The translations under genes and the position numbers were made by a program. Shown one piece after another: positions 45,032 through 55,649 of a stretch of 64,000 nt of DNA (position 1 is the stretch's first letter; the number at the start of each line of letters is the position of its first letter). Origin of the DNA: Branchiostoma floridae (Eukaryota; Chordata; Leptocardii; Amphioxiformes; Branchiostomatidae); the NCBI RefSeq assembly GCF_000003815.2, contig NC_049994.1, positions 16,476,523 to 16,540,522 of the forward strand. The letters are read 5' to 3'. Under the pieces are notes generated by a model. The model saw only the letters and a list, made by a program, of their open reading frames with translations. It had not been told where the DNA came from and did not search any database.

Positions 45032-48029
45032 CTAATAACCCTGTGTCCAGACTGATGCGGTGTGATTCCCATACTCAGTCACCACCACATCTCCACCTGG
45101 TGACACAGCAACATTACAGGGATACTCCATACCACTTCCAACATGACACAGAAATCTGCCCTGACTGTCAAACATTTTCACACAACCATTTCCACTGTCA
45201 GCCACAATGATGTTTCCCATCCCATCAACACAAATGCCCTGGAAGTAGAATCCATACATCCCCACATCAGAACCATCTTGTTTGAATACTTGAAGTCGAC
45301 CATTCTTCCCATCATACTCTGTAACAATCACCTGTTTTGTTGCCATAGATACAGTTATGCTATGGAGGTAATCAACTGGTAGAAAATCCATTTTGCCCAA
45401 ACAGGTGCCTTCCCTAGGCCTGGAATACTGCTTTACATGATCATCACCCACCACCCACAGGTTGTCATTTCTATCTGCAGCAACATCATTTGGTTCAAGC
45501 TTTTCACCAGTTTCCCCTGGCATTGTTGTTGTGAACTCTCTGATATAAGCACCATCCATTGTGAACACCTGAATTCTTTTGTTACCTTTATCAGCAATGT
45601 AAACCTCATTGTCCTGTGAGACAGCTACTCCATAAGGCCATTTAAATTCCCCCCTACCTGATCCCCTTCCCCCAAACCTGACTTTCCTCATCCATGGTTG
45701 TCCTACCCTAATGGACCTGACATTTATACCTATATCTTTCATTTTTGGCTGTTTGACTTGTTGTGCCTTTGTTCCCTTGGACTTGTCCATGGAATGCTTG
45801 CTTGACATGGGGTATTTCTGTTGACTTAAACTCTCCGCTGGTTGCTTGACTGTCAGGAGCTCCTCTATCCTGGCCTCCATGTTCTTGTTGGTCTCCTGAA
45901 GTTGCTGGATTTTCTCGTTCTGTTCCAGGATGATTTTCTCTAGCTTGTCATTTTTCTCCTTCAGCATCTTTACCTCTTCCTTTAAAGCATCACTGTTACC
46001 AGCCTGTACCCTAGCAGTTGGTTGCGGGAGAACTGGAAGTACAAATTTAGACAGCATTAAAAGAGAGATTTATCTGTCAGCTTTGTCTTTGATGAGTGAG
46101 TAACAAGCCAGTGCAGAAAAAAAATTGGTATCTGCTTGCAAATGATAAATGTGTTTTTTTCAACTTATATTGATCACATCATGTAAGGCTGATGCAAAAA
46201 TGGACTGTTCCAAAGTCACACCTGGGCAAAATTGAAATATTCAAAGTAGGCTTCTACCCAAAGGTGATCTATTGCAAAGTCATGCCAGTCCAAAAGAAGA
46301 CTTTCCAACACCATATATACAAATGTACTACCAAAATGTTGCCCAAACATATGCCCAAAATCCCTCAATAAATCTTTTATAAGTGTATTTCAAAAACATG
46401 AATGGAGTCCTTACACCAAATTTCAGGTCATTTGGCAGCAATAAATGCTATACCAAGGTAGAGGAGGCCAAAATATACTGTTTTGGTTTAAAAATGGCCC
46501 CAAAACCTCAGAAAATCATATGGCATGTGTATTAAAAGGCATATGTATTAAAAACTTTTTAGGTCATTTGGCCAAAAAAATAAAGACGAATCAATTTGAC
46601 AGGAGAAGAAAAAGAAAAGAAGACAGTCATCACGAAGAACAATATAGTTCAAGTCATATTGTGGTACTGGTGAAATATAATGATATGATTTAAACCTACT
46701 GATACATGTAGAGAAAACAGTTTCCTTTTTCTGACTTACCTGAGTTGGTCTGGAAGCGTTTTTTTGGCCCTCCAGCCTCCTGGCCTTGAGGAATTTTCCT
46801 TTTGTTGTCTTGGACGGGCAATTGATGTTCTGTGAGTTGGACAAAGTCAAATTCATCTGAACATTGATAACAAAATCTTTGTTTCAAGCATCTCTCCAAT
46901 CAAAGAAATCTCTAACTTTTAAAATGAAATAAACTTTATTCAGTGATGTATATGTACATTTACCATCCTGATGAAACTATTCACAGATGTTTCAAAACTA
47001 CGACTAGTATGCAACTTAGAATATTGAAAGCCCTGCCATCTACTGGATCAACCAATCAATAAACTAATAATCTTAAATTTTCAAAGTCAAGTTTATCATA
47101 ACATACCATGATATTTGTCCTTGAGATTGTCCACCACATGTTGTAGCTCTGCAACTTGTAGGGCCTCCATCAGCACATGTATGGTGGCAGCGTTTCCCTC
47201 CCGCTTGTACCATTGCTGTAACAGGTCCATACAGCGAGACTTGTCATCCCGGTGTTTGCCATCAATGTTGTCTATGTCCGGTGTCTCAAACCCAAGACAC
47301 CAAGCCAGGTCCTTCCAGTCTGAGCTCACCTTGTTCTTTATGAAGCAAAAATACCTCCCAGCACCTGCATAGAAACATGTAAATGTGGTATGTGGAAACA
47401 TTAGCAGACCCTTATATATTATTATGTAAAAAAAATGTTAGCAATAAGCCTTTACTAAGCATTGAATCATAAAAACACTAGCACACGAAATGCTGCTTAT
47501 TGTTTTTGTCTAAATCAGTATGACTGATTGCGCAAATTTCTGATCTGTAAAATCTTGTACATGCATGTATGTATCTGTTTTTTGGGGGTGATAATTGGGT
47601 CACCATAGCTACAAAACAAGGGATGTCCCTGTAGCTACATTGGTAGCAACCTCATCATTACTTTTAAGCTTCCAATTACAATTGAGAGACTCCGGCTCAA
47701 ATTCTGGGAAGGGTATCTTTGTTGGGGTTGCACTTGTCTGTCAGAAGAGACATATGGGGTTCTGTGTTTGAAGATGAGCCTCAAACATAAAAAATGGGAT
47801 GAGCAAGCAATACCTGTCTGTAAGAATATACCCTGATACAGAAACAGTAAAAAAACATGCTGTCCTACATAATGTTTGTACCACATACTAATGCACTACA
47901 AGGCAACAACAACACCAACAACTTACAAGGGCATCTTTGACATATGGACTAGAACAACTATTGATAGTAGTACTTTTTGTTGAACTTAGAAATTGAGCTA
48001 TCCTGTATGAACTCACCTTGTTCAGACAT
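45032..48029 (-). CDS. NHL-3: death domain + linker + coiled coil + shortened NHL propeller
   Basis: Exons: 48029-48017 (MSEQ), 47364-47107 (death domain), 46856-46740 (linker), 46032-45032 (coiled coil and NHL); 462 residues. Death domain and linker are nearly identical to NHL-5. The propeller jumps from DGSDVGMYG directly to FYFQGICVDGMGN, so about 59 residues present in all paralogues (the GHRSPEPW...GNFKFKFGS blade) are missing in frame, leaving about five blades. Exon 1 has a 40-nt 5' UTR after an acceptor at 48069; a noncoding first exon ends at 48321 with a GTAAGC donor. Upstream DNA is duplicated ahead of NHL-4. The propeller may be altered or non-functional; all splice sites and the frame are intact. 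Confidence 0.87.
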
Positions 48030-48320
48030 ATTGCAGACCACTCAGATTCGAAGCTTACATCGAATTTCTCTGTAAAAAACAGCAAAAAATTTCACATTAC
48101 AATTGTTTACTGGCAAAAAATGCCAGCAAAATCTGTACAGACATTGTTTGGTCATTAAGTGTGACCAAACATTACACAGCTAACAGTACCAGGAAGTGAT
48201 ACTAAAATAGATTTTAGAAGTTACGGAACAAATGTCAAGCTTAATAACTTTGTATTGAAAGAGTTTAGTTGTAGTTTTCAGTCAAACTAATGTAGGCTGA
48301 TGATATAACTTCCAGCTTAC

Positions 48321-48420
48321 CTTTCCTCAAGACAACAAACTGTTTCCTTGCTATTTGCCTGTCTGAATCATGGTGGTCTTGTCTCCCGGTTCAGTTCAGG
48401 ATGTCTTTAGTCAGTGACAC
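48321..48420 (-). promoter_or_regulatory. NHL-3 noncoding first exon with upstream ATG
   Basis: CTTGAGGAAAG followed by a GTAAGC donor at 48320. An ATG at 48371 opens a six-codon frame (MIQTGK, stop). The same exon is found upstream of NHL-4 and NHL-2. The 5' edge is not defined. Confidence 0.6.
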
Positions 48421-48717
48421 TTGTTACAGGTCTTCTTATTGGTCACTTTTGTCATTAACAGTAGTCTACTTAAGTGACTTGTCGGTTATTCAGTCTACAG
48501 AACTTTGATGATGCCCCTTTCCCTACTTAGAATGTAAACCTGGTGTGTTCAGAAAATACATCTGATTGCAGATAATTGATCAAGAGACTTTTTCTGTCCT
48601 GTAAACAGTGGTCTATAAACAACAATTTGGCACCAATCCTGGACCCCCTTGCTGAGTACCTGTGTAGGTTCTGTCACACCTGTATGAATGCACCTGTAAG
48701 CCAAAACACGCCCCTCA

Positions 48718-48733
48718 AGGTGAGGCAGGGTCA
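48718..48733 (+). promoter_or_regulatory. Conserved DR4-like element upstream of NHL-3
   Basis: AGGTGA-GGCA-GGGTCA: two nuclear-receptor half-site-like hexamers four bases apart, about 400 bp upstream of the first exon donor, next to ACACGCCCCTCA. Conserved ahead of NHL-4 and NHL-2. Confidence 0.4.
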
Positions 48734-50076
48734 AATTTTACAGGTGACTGCCTCTCAGACTGTCAATGTTGTTGTCCAACCGTGGTCATGAGATTTGTGT
48801 TTACCCAGAGTTTTTTCTCTTATTTAAGTGTATTTTGGCTACTTAATACTTTAAGCCCCACTTGCTGTATGAATCCTTGAGATACTGTAGTACTTTGAGC
48901 CATTTGACATTTTGACATTTTATGTATTTGTACATTTTTAAAAACTACTTGTTAGCTATTATTGTAAGCCCAGTCAGTCTATGATATCTAATGGTTAGTG
49001 CTTCATGCTCTTGTGCCTGTAATTTCAATTGTACCAGATAGGTGGCACTTTGTTCTGTCATCAAAAAGTTACAGGTATGGTGGGAAATACAAAATTTTGG
49101 CGTAGGCAAGGCTAGCTATGAGCTGTTATACACATGTATAGGGAAATCTGATGGCTATCCATATAAATAAGGACAAACATATGCAGCTATGGTCATCAAG
49201 CTCAGGCGATCTTTGCGAGAAACACTGTAATCAATAGTGTGATTCAGTTTGGGAGCACAGCTTTTCAAGACTTTTTATGTCTGTAATTGGCCTCAGATAT
49301 ATTCTATATATGGGGTACAGGGTTTGCATTGCATTTGGAAGGTCGGGAGTTGAAACTACTGGGTCATACCAAAAATTTGAAAAATGGCACATACTGCATT
49401 CCCTGCTTCAGCAGTGCTTGTAGTATTAGCACTCAGCACTTTCAGGAGAGAGTCTGGGAGTTGAATACACCACTACCAATATTAATGGACTATACTTAGT
49501 AGTCCCTTGCTTTGCTGTGGTGGCTTGTGTGGCCCAAGGGCTTTAGAGACAGAGATTTGCACTGCTCCATATGCACTGCAAGTTGTGGGAAGAAGCACAT
49601 CTTTACTACGGGTAGAGTTACTGTCAGTTAATCTATGTGAGACAGTTTTGTGGTTAATCCTTATATCTTTATTATAGCTGTTAGAATTAATCATATCTAA
49701 AAAGGCATTCAGTTCAAATCTTTATTTGACAACTTTCAGACAAAACAACCTTTGCAACAAACAAATCCTCACACACTGCATGGACTATATACTGTATGCG
49801 CAGAGGAACATCTGCAATATGTACAGTTAGCTCCAATTTAACATGCACTAATCTGTATGAATACAGGTCAGGTATTCTGATTCCTACTGAGAGAATTGTG
49901 AAGGATGTGAATGGCTTAGACAGGTAGGATAAGCATAGCCTCCTTCTCAGACTTCTAACAGGCTGTAAGTTGGCTGTTGTTATACTGATGTTGTACTGCT
50001 GTTCACGATTTTCATGCCTGCCTAGTCCCTTGACTTCCAGGTTGTTGGGAGGACAAGGTACATGCAGTTTCTCCTA

Positions 50077-50145
50077 AAGTAGCTGGATTTTCTCGTTCTG
50101 TTCTAGGATGATTTTCTCCAATCTCTCATTTTTCTCTTTCATTGC
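50077..50145 (-). pseudogene. Remnant of an NHL-family coiled-coil exon
   Basis: The reverse strand matches the EKIILEQNEKIQQLQ coding segment of NHL-3 and NHL-4 for about 70 bases; nothing around it matches. Confidence 0.7.
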
Positions 50146-50989
50146 CTGACAATGCGATTTTCAACATTGACTTATAAAGGTTCTCTAAAGTCTACTGCCA
50201 GAAGAGAGAGTCTGTGAAGGATGGCGAGGATCTGCATAAGCCTTAAACTATGTGTAATGATTGGTGCATATTTGAGCTGCTGTATTACTTTTATTAAACT
50301 TATTAGTATGGAGATGTACACTTTTAAATACATACAAGACTAAGTATGTATACATCTGTAATAAGGGGTGTGGTAGGTGGTAGCTGGTCTCTATGGTGTC
50401 CCTTACATGGAGTTTGTGCGATTAGCTGTCTTAGAGCTTCTCGCTATGGTTGATGCTTGTATTGTTCCCTCTCTCTCTCTGACTCTCTCTCTAGCTCTCA
50501 GTACAGAAATGCTGCTCTACAATTTATATGTTTCCTTATCTATTAGTGAAAGTTACATTCTTCTCTGTCTTAATCATGATGGAAAGCCCCCCCCCCCCCC
50601 ACTGTGTCCCAAATATGGTGATGTCCTTGTTCAGTGACCACAGAGTCTGCTTACTGACCATAGAGAGCCTTGCTCACCACTGGCAGAATGGTGATTAAGA
50701 CTCTGGGCTCATTACTCACAAAAAAAATGCAATGTTCCTTCTACCATCTCAGAACTTAGTGAGAGTGACTGTAAGCAACTAGTATTTACAAAGTTGGTAC
50801 CATTAAAGATACAAACAGGGAGACAGTTGATGTATTTTCTTCATTCCATAACAAAGCAGCAAATGCATTGATTATAAGCCAAACATTGTATGAAATACTC
50901 GATTATCATCTGAAGTCTGGAAAACAACAAATGTGATTTTAATTGCCAGATTTTATTATAGCATGAACATTACCTTCTACTGTACAGTA

Positions 50990-53900
50990 CTAACCCTGTG
51001 TCCAGACTGATACAGTATTATTGACATAATCAGTCACCACCACATCTCCACCTGGTGACATAGCAACACCCCTAGGATAACCACTTTCAATGTGACACAG
51101 AAATCTGCCCTGGCTGTCAAACATTTTCACACAACCATTTCTGGATCCAGTGTCAGCCACAATGATGTTTCCCATCCCATCAATACAAATGCCCTCAGGA
51201 TATTTCAGCTGACTTTCATCAGATCCCTCACTCCCAAACTTGAACTTGAAGTTCCCTTCTCTGCCCAGGACATGGACACAGTGATTGTTGATATCAGTGA
51301 CCAGAATGTTCCCCTCCCCATCCACAGTGACATATTGTGGGCACCAAGTCTCTGGTGACCTATGACCAGAACCATATGTACCCAAGTCAGAACCATCTTG
51401 ATAAAATACTCTAAGTTGACAACTCTGCCCGTCTGTGACAATCACCTGTTCTGTTGCCATAGCTATGGCTATGCCACTGAGGTTTGTCACATGTCGAAGA
51501 TCTATTTTTCCCAAATAAGTGCCTTCACTGGAATACTGCACTACATGACCATGACCCACCACCCACAGGTTGCCATTTCTATCTACAGCAACATCATGTG
51601 GGTTTAACTCTTCACCAGTTTCCCCTGGCAGAGTTGTTGTGAACTCTCTGATATAAACACCATCCATTGTGAACACCTGGATTCTGCTGTTATCCCAATC
51701 AGCAATGTAAACCTCATTGTCCTGTGAGACAGCTACTCCAAAAGGACCTCTGAATTTCCCCTTTCCTGATCCCCCTCCCCCAAACCTGACTTTCCTTACC
51801 CATGGTTGTCCTACCCTTATGGACCTGACATTTATACCTATATCTTTCCTTTTAGGCAGAACCACTGACTGTTTATTTGCTGCTTCCAATTGCAAGTTTT
51901 CCAACTTGATTTTCTGCCGATTCATAGGCTCCCTGAGTGCCCTGAAAGGTATATCTTTCCTTTTGGGCTGAACCACTGACTGATTGACTTGTGCTGTATT
52001 TGTTGCCTTGGACTTATCTATAGAATGTTTGTATGACATGGGGTGTAACAGATCTTTCTGCCGATTTAAACTCTCCACCGGTTGCTTGGCAGTCATCAGC
52101 TCCTCTATCCTGGCTTCCATTTTCTTGTTAAACTCCTGAAGTTGCTGGATTTTTTCGTTCTGTTCCAGGATGATTTTCTCCAATTTCTCATTTTTCTCTG
52201 TCACCATCTTTACCTTTTCCCTTATGGCATCAGAGTGCCCAGCCTGTTTGCTAGCAGTTGGTTGCAGGGGAACTGGAAGTAGACAAAAATGAGAGATTAA
52301 TTTGTGCTTTGAAGTTTGATGAGGAAAAATCTGGTTGCAACTGATTTTTGGTTCTGTTTTTTTCAACTGAATCATATCAAGTAAGGCACATACCTGGATA
52401 TTTGTCCTTCAGACTGTCCACCACATGTTGTAGCTCTGCATCTTGTAGGGCCTCCATCAGCACATGTATGGTGGCAGCGTTTCCCTTCTGCTGGTACCAT
52501 TGCTGTAACAGGTCCATACAGCGAGACTTGTCATCCCGGTGTTTGCCATCAATGTTGTCTATGTCTGGTGTCTCAAACCCAAGACACCAAGCCAGGTCCT
52601 TCCAGTCTGAGCTCACCTTGTTCTTTATGAAGCAAAAATACCTTCCAACCCCTGCAAGAAAAAATTTAGCATGGTGCAACATTAGCAGACCGTTATATAT
52701 TATGATTCTATATGCATACAATGCAATACAATTTTATCAAGAAAAGATTTGAGCCATAATCCATTACTAAGCTCGACCTCCATGAAAAGCGGCCCGTAGG
52801 CCGATGGAGTATTTCTCGAGTTGAAATAAAGGCACAAACAAACAAGCATTCCAAGAACATTATTCACAGAAACACCAACACTCATTACACTATTTCTGAT
52901 CTGTAAAATCTTGTACACGCATGTATGTGTCACAGGGGAGATTGGAATCCAGGGGGATTCGGAATCCTCCTAGGGGAGATTGGAATTCCAATCTCCCCTA
53001 GGGGAGATCAGAATTCCAATCTCTCCTAGGGGAATCTGGAATTCTCCTAGGGGAAATTGGAATTCCAATCTCCCCTAGGAGAGATTGGAATCATTCTGGC
53101 TTGGGAGATGGAAATGAGCTCTTATGTATCGAGTCACTAACTTATAATGACATATGCAAATCTAGCTGATTTACATATTGGTGTCATTTGCATATGACCA
53201 TAATGGGTTAGTGACTCAATGTTCTCAACCAGTTTTTCCCCTTTTTTTTGGAATTGTTGCTTTTGGTCTTGTTTTTTCTGCCAGTTTCTTCGTATGAAAT
53301 TGAGTATAATGTTACTTGTCAAATGACTCAGTCTATTTTCTAAAACAATTTCATTATCTGAATTTCTGGTAAAATCAAAGATTGTCTTGGTACAATTCTG
53401 GATTCTCCTCTATTACTAAATGTTTGAAAATGTTAAGTTTAATGAGCTATTGTATAGAATAAGTTCCTATTTTACACTATAGAGAAGTATTCTTAACCTT
53501 TAATTGTCAGAAAAAATGTTAGATATGAAGCGTAAGATATGATGATTTATTGTTAGAAAAATGATAGATCCTTTGTTGCATTGTTCAAAACTTTGAAGCC
53601 ACTCCTGGTAGATTCAAAGAATGTCCTGGTACAATTCCAATCTCCCCTAGGGGGATTCCGGATTCTCCTAGGAGAGATTGGAATCCCAGTAGAACTCCAG
53701 AGGAATTCCAATCTCTCCTAGGGGAGATTGGAATTCCAATCTCCCCTAGGAGAATTCCAGATTCCCCTAGGAGAGATTAGAATTCCGATCTCCCCTAGGG
53801 GAGATCGGAGAGATTAGAATTCCGATCTCCCCTAGGGGAGATCGGAATTCCAATCTCCCCTAGGGGGATTCCGAATTGCCCTGGATTCCAATCTCCCCTG

Positions 53901-55121
53901 TGACATATGCATGTGTTTTTTTTTTGGGGGGGGGGGGTAAATGGGTAACTACAGCTGCAAAACCAGGGATGTCGCTGTAGCTTTAATCAGTATGTTAAGC
54001 TTCCAATTATAATTAGTCGGTAACCCCGGCTCAAATTCTGGGAAGGGTCTTTGTTGGGGTTGCACTCGCAAGATGTGCCTTAAACATGTAAAATGGGATG
54101 GGCAAGCAATGTATACCTGTCTGTAAGAATATATCCTGCTACAGAAACAGTAAAGAACAAGAGTTCGTAGACCTCATATCTCCATGAAATAGTCCGATTA
54201 TGCAAATTACTTCCACATTTACATAATCTACGATTGGTTATGTACACCTTTAAATAACTTATGCCGGTCCCAATGTTGATTGTCCAATAATATACCAACA
54301 AGAAGAATCATAGCACTTTTATATTAATTATGCAAATTATGATCAAATTTGCATAAATGTTATCTGCTAATGTTCCACCAGCCACAAACTACATATATTA
54401 CAGGTATTTGAGTCCTATAATGGAAAACACTACAAATATAGATTTCCCTCATTAATTATGCAAATTAAGTGCCAGTTTGCATAATTTGCACTTTAGGATG
54501 TACATCTCTGTCAAAACTACCTACATACCAAACATCATCTAAATTTGTCGTTCCCTTGTTCAGTTATCCTCCTAAGAAGATTTTGAAAAAAATGCCCCTG
54601 CAGTTCCAGCGCAACCTGCTAGGGGACCCAAACATACACCACCTATTCCTTACGTCATTAGCTATCTGCCACCAAAAAATCAAGACCACAGCACATCCAG
54701 TTCAAAAGATACAAAAAAACGAATTTTTGCTGCAGTACCAAGGTCACATACCAGGGGGCCCAAAATTGACCTTGACCTTTGTCTTCCTAACACCTACTTA
54801 CATACCAAATATCATCGCAATCCATCCAGAGGTTCTTGAGTTATGCTGACCACAAATATCCAGAAACACAAACACACACACAGACACACAGACACACAGA
54901 CACACCCAAAACTATATCTCCATTTTTCATGGAGATAGATATGCTGATGTATGTGCCACTACTATAATGCACTACAAGGCAACAACAACAACAACAACTT
55001 ATATTATACAAGGGCAGCTCTGACACTTGGACTAGAACAACTATTGATAGTAGTACATTCAGTTATCTTTGTTAAGCTTAAAATTTGAGCTATCCTGTAT
55101 GAACTCACCTTGTCCAGACAT
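50990..55121 (-). CDS. NHL-4: death domain + coiled coil + six-blade NHL propeller
   Basis: Exons: 55121-55109 (MSGQ), 52651-52394 (death domain), 52272-50990 (coiled coil and NHL); 517 residues. The linker exon is absent: the death exon splices directly, by a 121-bp intron, to the large exon. The large exon contains a basic segment repeated within the protein (QSVVQPKRKDI and QSVVLPKRKDI about 35 residues apart) between the coil and the propeller. Blades run from GPFGVAVSQDNEVYIADWDN to GVAMSPGGDVVVTDYVNNTV. Intron 1 (2.5 kb) carries two insertions absent from NHL-3: a 978-bp palindrome-rich element and a family C repeat. A noncoding first exon ends at 55389. Confidence 0.88.
52928..53905. 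mobile_element. 978-bp palindrome-rich nonautonomous element, TATG target duplication
   Basis: Ends TGTCACAGGGGAGATTGGAA / its reverse complement, flanked by TATG on each side. The terminal ~130-250 bp are arrays of a self-complementary unit (CCAATCTCCCCTAGGGGAGA...), repeated many times with small changes; the middle ~500 bp is AT-rich. NHL-3 intron 1 has the unoccupied site (GCATGTATGTATCTG) near 47570. No reading frame of note. Confidence 0.88.
54158..54945 (+). mobile_element. Interspersed repeat family C, longest copy
   Basis: Absent at the paralogous place in NHL-3 intron 1 (near 47855), which fixes its approximate limits. Ends carry inverted ATCTCCATGAAA-type blocks and the copy includes a CA-rich tract (54866-54906). 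Related copies: 11925-12244, 15827-16380 and 61015-61215. Class not certain; possibly a nonautonomous DNA transposon. Confidence 0.65.
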
Positions 55122-55388
55122 ATTGCAGACCACTCAGATTCAGAGCTTACATCAAATTTCTCTGTAAAAAAAAACAGCAAAACATTTCACATTACAAAAG
55201 CTGTACAGACGTTGTTTGCTCATTGGGTGTGACCAAACATTACACAGCTAACAGTACCAGGAAGTGACACTAAAATAGATTTTAGAAGTTACGGAACAAA
55301 CGTCAAGCTTAATAACTTTGTATTGAAAGAGTTTAGTTGTAGTTTTCAGTCAAACTAATGTAGGCTGATAATATAACTTCCAGCTTAC

Positions 55389-55480
55389 CTTTCCTCAAGA
55401 CAAAAAAAAACTGTTTCCTTGGCTGCCTGTCTGAATCATGGCGGTCTTGTCTCCCAGTTCAGTTCAGGGTGTCTTTAGTC
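55389..55480 (-). promoter_or_regulatory. NHL-4 noncoding first exon with upstream ATG
   Basis: Homologous to 48321-48420. The donor GTAAGC begins at 55388; the upstream ATG at 55439 (MIQTGSQGNS...) closes before the splice site. The matching acceptor is at 55161, giving a 40-nt UTR ahead of MSGQ. Confidence 0.6.
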
Positions 55481-55605
55481 AGACTTCTTCTGTTCTGTTG
55501 AATAGTGGTTTATTCAGCACCAATTATGGACCCCCTTGCTAAATACCTGGTGTAGGCTCTGTCACACCTGTATGAATGCACCTGTTAGGCAAAACACGCC
55601 CCTCA

Positions 55606-55621
55606 AGGTGAGGCAGGGTCA
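55606..55621 (+). promoter_or_regulatory. Conserved DR4-like element upstream of NHL-4
   Basis: AGGTGA-GGCA-GGGTCA, identical to the NHL-3 element, with the same CACGCCCCTCA flank. Confidence 0.4.
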
Positions 55622-55649
55622 AATTTTACAGGTGACTGCCTCTGTCAAT

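Larger units (their letters stand above)
48030..50989. other. NHL-3 upstream / NHL-4 downstream spacer, part of a segmental duplication
   Basis: About 48030-49900 is paralogous to 55130-56650. Contains a noncoding first exon, a DR4-like site, an AATAAA on the minus strand near 49717 within TTATTTGACAACTTTC, poly-C at 50587 and a coiled-coil remnant at 50077-50145. No intact gene. Confidence 0.6.

Noticed and set aside
52928-53905. CRISPR-like impression from regularly repeated palindromes
   Set aside because: Repeats are contiguous and self-complementary without spacers, the context is a eukaryotic intron, and mobile-element ends with a target duplication explain it.
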